A DNA stretch of 33,052 nt, from NCBI RefSeq assembly GCF_000341265.1, contig NZ_ANAE01000137.1, positions 10,910-43,961 of the forward strand, written 5' to 3'. This document shows positions 17,528 through 24,894 of this stretch, piece after piece (position 1 is the stretch's first letter; the number at the start of each line of letters is the position of its first letter). The DNA comes from Nocardiopsis prasina DSM 43845. GTDB taxonomy: Bacteria > Actinomycetota > Actinomycetes > Streptosporangiales > Streptosporangiaceae. The position numbers and the translations under genes are program-made. A model generated the notes under the pieces. The model was not told the DNA's origin and ran no database searches. It worked only from the letters and a program-made list of their open reading frames with translations.

Positions 17528-17602
17528 CCGGGCGCACACGCTGACCTCCCCGAACTCGGAGGCCGCACCGATCCGGTGAGCGGCCGCTCCGTCGTGCGCC
17601 CG
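17517..17602 (+). promoter_or_regulatory. Candidate attenuator with mutually exclusive stems
   Basis: Segment 1 (17517-17524, TGTGCGCC) lies in the last codons of the leader peptide and pairs perfectly with segment 2 (17531-17538, GGCGCACA) around a 6-nt loop that contains most of the stop codon. Segment 2, extended to 17529-17537, also pairs over 9 bp with segment 3 (17594-17602, GTGCGCCCG). The two pairings share bases and cannot coexist. Inside the larger fold are smaller hairpins (CCTCC 17545-17549 with GGAGG 17558-17562, and a palindrome GAGCGGCCGCTC at 17578-17589). A ribosome at the leader stop codon would mask segment 1 and allow 2:3; one stalled at the Tyr/Trp codons would leave 1:2. 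Which fold lowers expression is not known. Confidence 0.5.
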
Positions 17603-17643
17603 TCAACGATCCCTTCCCAGGCGTCCAGACGGAAAGTACGAAC

Positions 17644-18576
17644 GTGCCAGACCACACCTCCTCCAACGCCGCGCCGCGATCGACCCCGCACCGGTTCACC
17701 GGTGGCGCGCTGCCCATCCTCGGCGCCGCCGTCCTGTGGGGCACCACCGGAACCGCCAGCTCCTTCGCGCCCGACGGCGCGCACCCGGCCGCTATCGGCT
17801 CCGCCGGGCTGGTCCTCGGCGGGCTCCTGCTCTTCCTGGCCGGCCGGGGCTCCACCGCCCTGGTCACCGGTTCCGACGCCCGGACCCGGTGGGTGCTCCT
17901 GCTTGGAGCCGTCGCCGTCGCCGGGTACCCGCTGTCCTTCTACCCCGCCGTCGCCAACGCGGGAGTGGCCGTCGGCACCGTGATCACGCTGGGCAGCGCC
18001 CCCGTCTTCTCCGGGCTGCTGGCCTGGTGCGTGGACCGGGCCAGGCCCACCGCGCGCTGGGTGACGGCCACCGTCGCGGCCGTGGTCGGCTGCGCGGTGC
18101 TGGTACTGGGCCCCGAACTCACCGGCGCCGCCAGCTCCACCAACACCCTGGGCGTGTTCCTCGCCCTGGTCGCCGGGTTCTCGTACGCGCTGTACGCGAT
18201 CATCGCCGAGAAGCTGATCCGGCGCGGGCACACCTCCGGCGCGGTCATGGGGACGATGTTCGCCGGGGGCGGCGTCCTCGTGCTGCCCGTGGTGCTGGCC
18301 GCGGGAACCGCATGGCTGGCCACGGTGAACGGTGCGCTGGTCGCCCTGCACCTGGCCCTGTTCACGGTGTTCCTCGCCTACTGGCTGTTCGGCCACGGGC
18401 TGCGGCGCACCTCGGCCTCCACCGCGACCACGCTGAGCCTGGCCGAACCCGCCGTGGCGGCGGTGCTGGGCGTGGCTCTGGTGGGTGAACGCCTCCCGCT
18501 GGTCTCCTGGTCCGGGCTGGTCGTCCTCGCCCTGGGCCTGGCCGTCCTGAAGGCACCCGGACCCCGCCGCCGCTAG
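17644..18576 (+). CDS. EamA/DMT family transporter
   Basis: A 310-residue protein with about ten membrane helices in two EamA repeats. The first repeat begins GALPILGAAVLWGTTGTASSF, with the typical Trp-Gly-x-x near the end of helix 1; the second begins near residue 165 (LGVFLALVAGFSYALYAIIAEKLI). The end, LAEPAVAAVLGVALVGERLPL, is the characteristic last-third block. Family members move amino acids, nucleosides, drugs or other metabolites across the cell membrane, usually out. Substrate unknown, though the leader peptide upstream points at aromatic amino acids. GTG 17644 has GGAAAG (17631-17636) 7 nt before it. A strong hairpin follows the gene. Confidence 0.9.
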   Translation: MPDHTSSNAAPRSTPHRFTGGALPILGAAVLWGTTGTASSFAPDGAHPAAIGSAGLVLGGLLLFLAGRGSTALVTGSDARTRWVLLLGAVAVAGYPLSFYPAVANAGVAVGTVITLGSAPVFSGLLAWCVDRARPTARWVTATVAAVVGCAVLVLGPELTGAASSTNTLGVFLALVAGFSYALYAIIAEKLIRRGHTSGAVMGTMFAGGGVLVLPVVLAAGTAWLATVNGALVALHLALFTVFLAYWLFGHGLRRTSASTATTLSLAEPAVAAVLGVALVGERLPLVSWSGLVVLALGLAVLKAPGPRRR

Positions 18577-18582
18577 GCCCCG

Positions 18583-18612
18583 GGGTGGCGCCCCGAGGCC
18601 GGGGCGCCACCC
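18583..18612. terminator. Bidirectional terminator between convergent genes
   Basis: A perfect 13-bp inverted repeat (18583-18595 with 18600-18612; GGGTGGCGCCCCG) with a 4-nt loop lies 7 nt after the EamA gene and 56 nt past the end of the convergent DUF427 gene. It can serve both. Confidence 0.75.
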
Positions 18613-18667
18613 GCCTCGTCGGTCCGAACCTCCCCCCGCGAGGGCGGATTCGGCGCGTCGGTCCGGG

Positions 18668-19039
18668 TCAGGTCCCCACGGTGACCTCGACGGGCCCGGG
18701 GTAGAAGGCGACATGGTCGGCGATGTCGGAGACGGCGTCGTAGGGCTGCTCGTAGGCCCACACCGCGTCGGTGAGTTCCTCGTCGCCAAGGACCAGGTCG
18801 TAGTAGGCGGCGGTGCCCTTGTAGGGACAGTAGGTGGTGGTCGCGCTCCGGCGCAGGACACCGGGGTCGACATCGGCGAGCGGAACGTACCGCACCGGCG
18901 GGTAGCCCGCCTCGCGCAGAGTCAGCGCGGTGGTGCTCCGCGCGATCAACCGGTCCCCGACGCTCACCCGCACCGGCTCGGTGGTGGGTTCGACGGTGAT
19001 GGGGTGGTCCTCCCCCGGAACTCTGCCGTTCTGTGCCAT
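18668..19039 (-). CDS. DUF427 domain protein
   Basis: A 123-residue protein that is almost entirely one DUF427 domain. The typical TTYCPYKGTAAYYDL block is present near residues 68-82, preceded by VRYVPLADVDP and followed by AVWAYEQPYDAV and DHVAFYP. The family is common in actinobacteria and fungi, with a small beta-rich fold; a function is not established. ATG 19039 has AAGGAG 7 nt upstream. It is a single gene, divergent from the metallopeptidase gene and convergent with EamA. Confidence 0.9.
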   Translation of the reverse strand: MAQNGRVPGEDHPITVEPTTEPVRVSVGDRLIARSTTALTLREAGYPPVRYVPLADVDPGVLRRSATTTYCPYKGTAAYYDLVLGDEELTDAVWAYEQPYDAVSDIADHVAFYPGPVEVTVGT

Positions 19040-19124
19040 GAGGGCGCTCCTTCGCTGGTGGTTCCCGGTCCCACCGTACGGCGGGGGGTTATCGAAGTGC
19101 TTATGGCCCTTCCCCTGGTAGACG

Positions 19125-19144
19125 GCGTACGAACGTCAGTACGC
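19125..19144. repeat. Short inverted repeat upstream of the metallopeptidase gene
   Basis: GCGTAC (19125-19130) and GTACGC (19139-19144) are 8 nt apart, a possible protein-binding dyad 52 nt before the start of the secreted peptidase. A 9-bp sequence CATCCCCCA repeats about three times just after it (19154-19178). Both are weak. Confidence 0.25.
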
Positions 19145-19196
19145 TTCCCGGCAACATCCCCCACATCCCCCACATCCCCTGATCGAAGGAAACCCC

Positions 19197-21557
19197 TTGC
19201 GCAGATCCGCGGCGGCCCTGGCCGCCCTGTCCCTGCTGGCCACGGCCGCCGTGCTCGACGGCACGGAAGCCCCCGCCGAGGCCGCTCCCCTGGACGGAGC
19301 CTCCGTGGTGCCCCTCCAGGTCACCGGTGACCCCTCCGAACGGTTCAACCTGGTCCTGCTGGGCGACGGCTACACCGAGGAGGAGATGCCCCTCTTCCGC
19401 GAGCAGGTGAACCAGCACCTCAACGTGCAGTGGAGCATCGAGCCCTTCCGCTCCTACCGGAACTACTTCAACGTCTACCTGGTGGAGACCCCCTCCGCGG
19501 AGTCCGGTGTGGACTGCGACCCCGCCCACGGCTGGGAACGGCGGGACACGGCGCTGGGCATGGGGTTCTTCAACGGCTGCGACGAGTCCGCCCTGGAACG
19601 CCTGCTCACCGTGGACTCGTCAGCGGCCAACGCCGCCGCCGACATGGTCCCCGGGGTGTCCGCGAACAACCGGCAGATCCTGGCCCTGGCCAACAGCGAG
19701 ACCTACGGCGGCGCGGGCGGACGCCTGGCCACGGCCTCGTCGGGCAACGCGCTCTCCGCGCTGATCAGCCCCCACGAACTGGCGCACTCGCTGGGTGCGC
19801 TCCAGGACGAGTACCCGTACTACTTCCGGGACACCAGTCTGGGCCGCTACACCGGCGCGGAACCCGCTTCGGCCCACCACACCCTCATGAGCTCCGAGCG
19901 GATGCTCGACGAGGAGGCCAAGTGGTGGCGCTGGCTCGGTGAGGAGAGCGAGTCCGGCGGCACCATCGGCGCCGCCGACCCGGACGGCCACGAGGGCGGC
20001 CTCTACCACTCCGAGGGCGTCTGGCGCCCCAGCAACCACTCCATGCTCAAGACCCTGGGCTACTACTTCGACCAGGTCGGGCGAGAGGTGATGACCCACC
20101 GAATCTCGGGGCTGCGGGACCGGGCGACCCTGCCGGTCTCGTCCACCCCCGAGGGCGAGGTGGGCGCCGAGGACGCCGTGTGGGTCGAGGGCCCGCACCC
20201 CGTCCACCACGAGCTGGACTACACCTGGACGGTGGACGGCGAAGAGCTGACCGACGCCTCCGGCGCGCGCGGTCTGGAACTGGCCGGGCTCGACCTGGAA
20301 GCAGGGGCGCGGATCAGCGTCCGGGTCCAGGACCCCACCGAGTTCGTCCGCGACCCCGACATCCGCGCGTCCGCGGCGATGACCCGGACTCTCACGTGGA
20401 CCGTGGGCGAGTCCCTGGAGCCCGTCGAGGCCGAGGCCGGTTTCACCCGCCACCGCGACACCGAGCGCGCCGTCAGCGCCACCGAGGTGGTCTACGCGGA
20501 GACCACCCGCCCCACCGACCGGATCATGGAGGTCGCCTGGGAGCTGGACGGGTCCACCGTGTCCACCTCGACCGACGGCCGCACCCTCGACCTGGGCGAG
20601 TTCGACCTCCCGGCCGGTGACCACGTGCTGTCCGCGACCGTGACCGATCCCGAGGGGTCGGGGTCCCAGACCCTCACCTGGACCGTGGACGCCACCGCCC
20701 CGAGCGCCCCGCGCGAGCTCTCCGAGGCAGCCGCCACGGTCGCGGGCGGCGAACACCACCTGTACCTCAACGAGTTCTCCATGCGCCTGTCCCCCGAGGA
20801 CGACGGCGAGGGCCACGTGGTCGGTGAGTTCCGGGTCGACGGAGACGGCTGGCACCACTACTACGGCTGGCCGGAGGACTCCGAGGCGCCGTTCCGGTTC
20901 ACCCCGGACGGGACCAACGTCGACGACCTGGTCTACGGGAGCCTCGGCAGCGGCGGCCTGTCCATGGCGGTCTTCGAGGTCGACTCCCACGAGCCCGGCT
21001 GGGGCACCCACACCGTGGAGCACCGGGCGATCGACTCGGCGGGCAACATCGGCTCCCCGGAGTCCTTCACGGCGACGGTCGTACCCGGCGCGGAGCTGGA
21101 GTGCACCGAGACCGTGAGCGGCGCGGTCAACGGCGGCCTGCGGGTCGATGAGGGCGTGGTCTGCCTCGACGGCGCCGACGTGCGCGGCAAGGTCACCGTG
21201 ACCGGGGGCGCGTCCCTCGTGGTCGAGGGTGGATCCCTGAGGGGCGGCCTGTCCGCCTCCGGCGCCCACACCGTGCGACTCTCCGGCACCCAGGTGAGCG
21301 GCGCGGTGTCGATCTCCGGCACCACCTCCGAGGTGACGCTCCTGGGTTCCAGCCTTTCGGGCGCGCTGGCGCTGAACGACAACACCCAGGTGCCCGCCGA
21401 CACCTGGTCCGGTGAGGCGAGCGGCTACGGGCCAGTCCTGGCCGGGAACACCGTGCGCGGCTCCGTGGCCTGTTCCGGCAACAACCCGGCCGTGACCGAC
21501 TTCGGTGCGGCCAACGACGTCACGGGCTCCGTCGCGGGGCAGTGCTCCGACCTGTGA
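19197..21557 (+). CDS. Secreted M64 family metallopeptidase with Ig-like and beta-repeat domains
   Basis: A 786-residue secreted zinc protease. Signal peptide about 1-30 (MRRSAAALAALSLLATAA, ending AEAAP). The M64 catalytic domain covers about 40-300: NLVLLGDGYTEEEM, the zinc motif H193-E194-x-x-H197 in HELAHSLGALQDEY, where D204 matches the third ligand region of the family. Then follow two or three beta-sandwich segments (each ending like TLTWTVGE or TLTWTVDA, about 300-510), one more domain (about 515-640), and from about 645 a Gly/Ser/Val-rich array of 20-residue repeats (VRGKVTVTGG, LRGGLSASGA, VSGAVSISGT, LSGALALND) with Cys residues at its ends. M64 contains a known IgA-cleaving enzyme. 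The TTG start at 19197 has GAAGGA 8 nt upstream and is the only one that keeps the signal peptide whole. Confidence 0.9.
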   Translation: MRRSAAALAALSLLATAAVLDGTEAPAEAAPLDGASVVPLQVTGDPSERFNLVLLGDGYTEEEMPLFREQVNQHLNVQWSIEPFRSYRNYFNVYLVETPSAESGVDCDPAHGWERRDTALGMGFFNGCDESALERLLTVDSSAANAAADMVPGVSANNRQILALANSETYGGAGGRLATASSGNALSALISPHELAHSLGALQDEYPYYFRDTSLGRYTGAEPASAHHTLMSSERMLDEEAKWWRWLGEESESGGTIGAADPDGHEGGLYHSEGVWRPSNHSMLKTLGYYFDQVGREVMTHRISGLRDRATLPVSSTPEGEVGAEDAVWVEGPHPVHHELDYTWTVDGEELTDASGARGLELAGLDLEAGARISVRVQDPTEFVRDPDIRASAAMTRTLTWTVGESLEPVEAEAGFTRHRDTERAVSATEVVYAETTRPTDRIMEVAWELDGSTVSTSTDGRTLDLGEFDLPAGDHVLSATVTDPEGSGSQTLTWTVDATAPSAPRELSEAAATVAGGEHHLYLNEFSMRLSPEDDGEGHVVGEFRVDGDGWHHYYGWPEDSEAPFRFTPDGTNVDDLVYGSLGSGGLSMAVFEVDSHEPGWGTHTVEHRAIDSAGNIGSPESFTATVVPGAELECTETVSGAVNGGLRVDEGVVCLDGADVRGKVTVTGGASLVVEGGSLRGGLSASGAHTVRLSGTQVSGAVSISGTTSEVTLLGSSLSGALALNDNTQVPADTWSGEASGYGPVLAGNTVRGSVACSGNNPAVTDFGAANDVTGSVAGQCSDL

Positions 21558-21562
21558 CACCA

Positions 21563-21594
21563 CCGCCCGCGCGTCCCGTCCGGCGCGCGGGCGG
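21563..21594 (+). terminator. Hairpin terminator 1 behind the M64 gene
   Basis: An 11-bp perfect inverted repeat (21563-21573 with 21584-21594; CCGCCCGCGCG) with a 10-nt loop begins 5 nt after the stop codon. Confidence 0.6.
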
Positions 21595-21607
21595 CCTTCG
21601 CACGACG

Positions 21608-21638
21608 AGGGCCCGGGACCACTGTGGTCCCGGGCCCT
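21608..21638 (+). terminator. Hairpin terminator 2 behind the M64 gene
   Basis: A 15-bp perfect inverted repeat (21608-21622 with 21624-21638; AGGGCCCGGGACCAC) with a single central base, followed by TTCG. It is the second of two hairpins in a row and very stable. Confidence 0.7.
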
Positions 21639-21705
21639 TCGTACGGCTCCGGTCCGGCTCCGCGCCGGACGACGCCAGCCGGGGCCAGCGCCCCGGTCAG
21701 GGGTC

Positions 21706-21946
21706 CTAGGCCGTGTTTTTTGGATCATTCCGCGCTCGCGACCACCAGGCTGCCTCTCACTGCGCCGATGAAGCTCGGACAGCCAAACCCGGGCGGGCCC
21801 CCGCTGTGCGACACTGCGGAGCTTGCGTAGCAGCGCACAGTAGGGGCAGCTTCACTCATCGTCTTGCGAGAGATTGCCTGGACGGCCGCTCGCATCGATG
21901 GCGGCTCCGCCGCCACCGGCGAAAGCATCCAAAAAACACGGCCTAG
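21706..21946. mobile_element. MITE-like foldback element with CTAG target duplication
   Basis: Perfect 16-bp terminal inverted repeats (21710-21725, GCCGTGTTTTTTGGAT, and 21927-21942) bound a 233-bp element flanked on both sides by CTAG (21706-21709 and 21943-21946). The interior contains further inverted segments (CCAGGC 21745 with GCCTGG 21876; GAAGCT 21770 with AGCTTC 21848; CTGTGCG 21804 with CGCACAG 21834, the latter extended by CCCC/GGGG), so most of it can fold on itself. There is no transposase, and the base use (T6 and A6 runs) differs from its surroundings. A CTAG duplication fits the YTAR target of IS5-group transposases, so it was probably moved by a transposase encoded elsewhere. 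The right CTAG contains the stop codon of the RNA methyltransferase gene. Confidence 0.8.
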
Positions 21947-23238
21947 TCCTGCTCGGCCTCACGGTGGCGGCGGGCCAACTTGACGGGCTCCAGCACGGCC
22001 AGGCACTCGACATGGTGCGTCATGGGGAAGGCGTCGAAGGCGCGCAAACCCACCAGACGGTAACCGGAGCGGTCGAACTCGGCGAGGTCGCGGGCCAGGG
22101 TCGCCGGGTCGCAGGACACGTAGGCGATCCGGCGGGGCTTCATGCCCGCCACCTTGCGCACCACCTCGACGCCGGCGCCCGCGCGCGGCGGGTCCAGCGC
22201 CACGACGTCGGCGCGCACGTCGGCCCACTCACGCATCTGCTTGGCAACGTCGGCCCGCTCGATTCGCACCTGCGGCAGGTCCTTGAGGTTGTACTGGGCG
22301 TCGCGCACGGCGTGCTCGCCGTTCTCCACACCCATCACACGGCCCTCGGCACCGACGGCGTCGGCGAGCGCGCCGGTGAACAGGCCCGCACCGCAGTACA
22401 GGTCCAGGGCGGTCTCGCCCTCGCGGGGCTCCAGGCCGTCCAGCACGGCGGCGCTCAGGGTCTCCGCGGCGGCGGGGTGGACCTGCCAGAAGCCGCCCGC
22501 GCCCACCCGGTACTCACGTCCGGCCACGTCCTCGCGCACGCCCTTGCGCCCGCGCACCGACTGCACCCGGCCGCCCTTGAAGCGGCGCAGCACGGCGCTG
22601 GAGGCCTTGAGTTCGGGCAGCGTGCCGAGCTTGGCCGTGGTGGGGGTGACCACGATCGCGCGGTCGGCGCGGGTGGCGGAGGCGACCGCCTCGACGTCCT
22701 TGACGCCCTCCCACTTGACCTCGGTGACGCCGAGCTCGCTGACCCCCGGGTGGGCGATCAGGCACTGGTCGACCGGCTCGATGTCGTGGGACCGGTGGCG
22801 GCGCAGACCGGCGTGGCCGTCCTCGTCCACGGAGAACCGCACGCGGGTGCGCCAGCCCAGACCGTCGGGGGTCCCGGGCAGCTCCTCGACGGCCACGTCG
22901 AGGTCGATCCCGGCGATCCGGCTCAGCTGGTCGGAGACGACCTTGCCCTTCATCCTGCGCTGGGACTCCAGGGTGGCGTGCTGCCAGTCGCAGCCGCCGC
23001 ACATGCCGGGGCCGGAGAACACGCACGGCGCCTCGACCCGGTCAGGGGAGGCGGTGAGGACCTCGACGGCCTCGCCGCGCAGGAAACGGGTGGTCTTCTC
23101 GGTGACGCGCACCCGGACCCGCTCACCCGGCAGGGCGTGGCGGACGAAGACGACCTGGTCGTCCAGACGGCCCACACACCATCCACCGTGGGCGACGTCG
23201 TCCACTGTCAGTTCGATCTCGTTGCCCACACTGGTCAT
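21943..23238 (-). CDS. Class I SAM-dependent RNA methyltransferase (TrmA/RlmCD family)
   Basis: A 431-residue enzyme that should put a methyl group on C5 of uridine in rRNA or tRNA. Residues 1-60 form a TRAM RNA-binding domain (EIELTVDDVAHGGWCVGR, LPGERVRVRV). A cysteine group (C-x7-C-x2-C in CVFSGPGMCGGCDWQH) near residue 75 is the iron-sulfur site of this family. The methyltransferase domain has LDLYCGAGLFTG (SAM motif I), VALDPPRAG (motif IV) and the catalytic cysteine in YVSCDPATLARDL. ATG 23238 has AAGGA 7 nt upstream. The TAG stop is part of the CTAG copied by insertion of the adjacent mobile element, so the protein end is intact. Confidence 0.92.
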   Translation of the reverse strand: MTSVGNEIELTVDDVAHGGWCVGRLDDQVVFVRHALPGERVRVRVTEKTTRFLRGEAVEVLTASPDRVEAPCVFSGPGMCGGCDWQHATLESQRRMKGKVVSDQLSRIAGIDLDVAVEELPGTPDGLGWRTRVRFSVDEDGHAGLRRHRSHDIEPVDQCLIAHPGVSELGVTEVKWEGVKDVEAVASATRADRAIVVTPTTAKLGTLPELKASSAVLRRFKGGRVQSVRGRKGVREDVAGREYRVGAGGFWQVHPAAAETLSAAVLDGLEPREGETALDLYCGAGLFTGALADAVGAEGRVMGVENGEHAVRDAQYNLKDLPQVRIERADVAKQMREWADVRADVVALDPPRAGAGVEVVRKVAGMKPRRIAYVSCDPATLARDLAEFDRSGYRLVGLRAFDAFPMTHHVECLAVLEPVKLARRHREAEQD

Positions 23239-23465
23239 GGCGGTGTCCTTCGCTGGTCGGGTCGTGTTACGGGTGACCCTGCGCGCACAGCCACCAACCG
23301 ACCCCAATCTACCGGCCTCGGGACACCACACGCGCTGGTACGGACACGGTGGGGTCGGGGTGGTCACCCGGATCGGGCCGTTGTGTGCCAAGGTGGAACC
23401 GTCGGGGCGCGTGGGTCTGTCCGTGCTCCGGGGGTGGACGGCTATCCGACGGGAGTGCGGACGAG
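23239..23465. promoter_or_regulatory. Divergent promoter region of RNA methyltransferase and TrkA genes
   Basis: This 227-nt gap between divergent genes holds TAGATT on the minus strand (23316-23311), a possible -10 for the methyltransferase gene. No clear promoter was found for the TrkA gene, and no other structure stands out. Confidence 0.25.
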
Positions 23466-24152
23466 GTGCACATCGTGATCATGGGGTGTGGCCGCGTGGG
23501 TTCCACGCTGGCACACACCCTGGTGGATCTGGGCCACTCGGTGGCGGTGATCGACCAGGACCCCGAGGCGTTCCGCCGCCTCCGCACCGCCGTGGCCAAG
23601 CACACGGTGCGCGGCGCGGGCCATGACCGGGAGGTCCTGCTCAACGCGGGTATCGACCGCGCGGCGGCCTTCGCGGCTGTCAGCAACGGCGACAACTCCA
23701 ACATCATCGCGGCCCGGGTGGCCCGCGAGGCGTTCGGGGTCCGCAACGTGGTGGCCCGGATCTACGACCCCCGCCGCGCGGAGGTCTACCAACGTCTGGG
23801 CATCCCCACCGTCGCGACCGTGCGCTGGACGGCCGACGCCATCCTGCGCCGCGTGGTGCCCGGGGACGACCGGCTGGGTGCCGCACCCGAGTGGCAGGAC
23901 GCCTCGGGCAGCCTCACCATGAACGAACTCACTCCGCCCGAGCGCTGGACGGGACGTTCCCTCGCCGAACTGGAGGACGACTTCCGTCTGCGCGTGGTCT
24001 ACCTGGTCCGGCAGGGGCGCATCGCGCTGGCCCGGTCCGAGGAGACCATCGCGGAGGGCGACGTACTGCACGTGGTGGGCCGCAGCCGGGACATGGCCGA
24101 CCTGACCCAGCGGCTGGCCGGGCGGCACGAGGACGAGACGGGGCGTGGGTGA
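23466..24152 (+). CDS. TrkA family potassium channel/uptake regulatory protein (first of pair)
   Basis: A 228-residue RCK protein. The N-terminal Rossmann domain has G7-x-G9-x-x-G12 (MGCGRVGSTLA) and an acidic residue at the end of strand 2 (VAVIDQD), so it should bind NAD(H). The C-terminal RCK-C domain (about 135-220) ends with VYLVRQGRIALARSEETIAEGDVLHVVG. Such proteins sit on the inner face of Trk/Ktr potassium transporters and gate them by nucleotide binding. Start GTG 23466, chosen because it begins directly with the first beta strand. It is 1 nt from the second TrkA gene. No membrane partner is encoded next to it in this window. Confidence 0.92.
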   Translation: MHIVIMGCGRVGSTLAHTLVDLGHSVAVIDQDPEAFRRLRTAVAKHTVRGAGHDREVLLNAGIDRAAAFAAVSNGDNSNIIAARVAREAFGVRNVVARIYDPRRAEVYQRLGIPTVATVRWTADAILRRVVPGDDRLGAAPEWQDASGSLTMNELTPPERWTGRSLAELEDDFRLRVVYLVRQGRIALARSEETIAEGDVLHVVGRSRDMADLTQRLAGRHEDETGRG

Positions 24153-24153
24153 G

Positions 24154-24849
24154 ATGCGGATCGCCATCGCGGGAGCCGGGAGCGTGGGCCGCTCCATCGC
24201 CACGGAGCTGGCGGGCAACGGCCACGACGTCCTGCTGATCGACAGGGACACCCGGGCGATCGGGGTGGACGACCTCCCCCAGGTGGAGTGGCTGCTCGCC
24301 GACGCCTGTGAACTGGCCACCCTGGAGGACGCCCGGCTGGGTGACTTCGACGTGGTCATCGCGGCCAGCAGCGACGACAAGGTGAACCTCGTCGTCTCCC
24401 TGTTGGCCAAGACCGAGTTCGCGGTGGACCAGGTCATCGCCCGGATCAACGACCCGGCCAACGAGTGGCTGTTCGACGACTCCTGGGGGGTGGACCTGGC
24501 GGTCTCCCCTCCGCGTCTGATCGCGGACCTGGTCGAGGGCGTGTCCGAGGAGGACCACCCGGAGGAGGGGACCCTCCCCCCGCTGCCGGGCGCAGAGATC
24601 GCGGAGTCGGTGCTGCACGCGGCCAGCCCGTTCGCGGACCGGCCCGAGAGAGACCTCACCGCCGAACTGCCGGAGGGTGTGGCCCTGGTCGCGGTGCTCG
24701 GCCCGGGCGGGGTGCGACCGCCCGCACCGGAGCGGACCCTGTCCGTGGGCAACACCGTGGTGTTCCTGGCCGAACCGGACGCGCTGGGCCCCCTGGAGGA
24801 GCTGCTGGAGCGGGTCGAGGACTCCGAGGAGTCCGCGCCCGAAGGCTGA
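24154..24849 (+). CDS. TrkA family potassium channel/uptake regulatory protein (second of pair)
   Basis: A 231-residue RCK protein with a Rossmann domain (MRIAIAGAGSVGRSIATEL; acidic strand-2 end LLIDRD) and a more diverged C-terminal domain (about 145-220; VALVAVLGPGG, then LSVGNTVVFLAEP). ATG 24154 is 1 nt after the stop of the first TrkA gene; a GTG at 24145 would add three residues and overlap it by 8 nt. The two are expected to act as a hetero-pair, as in other actinobacteria where tandem genes of this kind are common. The DUF3159 gene converges on it. Confidence 0.9.
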   Translation: MRIAIAGAGSVGRSIATELAGNGHDVLLIDRDTRAIGVDDLPQVEWLLADACELATLEDARLGDFDVVIAASSDDKVNLVVSLLAKTEFAVDQVIARINDPANEWLFDDSWGVDLAVSPPRLIADLVEGVSEEDHPEEGTLPPLPGAEIAESVLHAASPFADRPERDLTAELPEGVALVAVLGPGGVRPPAPERTLSVGNTVVFLAEPDALGPLEELLERVEDSEESAPEG

Positions 24850-24894
24850 GCACGGGCCCCGGACGCGCGCCCGGCGGTCAGGCCGAAGCGGTGG

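Noticed and set aside
19154..19178. Three copies of CATCCCCCA as a possible CRISPR or binding-site array
   Set aside because: The unit is only 9 bp and there are no spacers; it looks like a small slippage repeat.
19620..21728. 702-codon frame antisense to the M64 gene and a 534-codon frame (21874-23478) antisense to the RNA methyltransferase gene
   Set aside because: Both are antisense shadows; the sense frames carry signal peptide, zinc and SAM motifs.
21725..21928. 67-codon frame inside the mobile element (minus strand)
   Set aside because: It has no transposase motif and overlaps the self-pairing interior; I consider the element non-coding.
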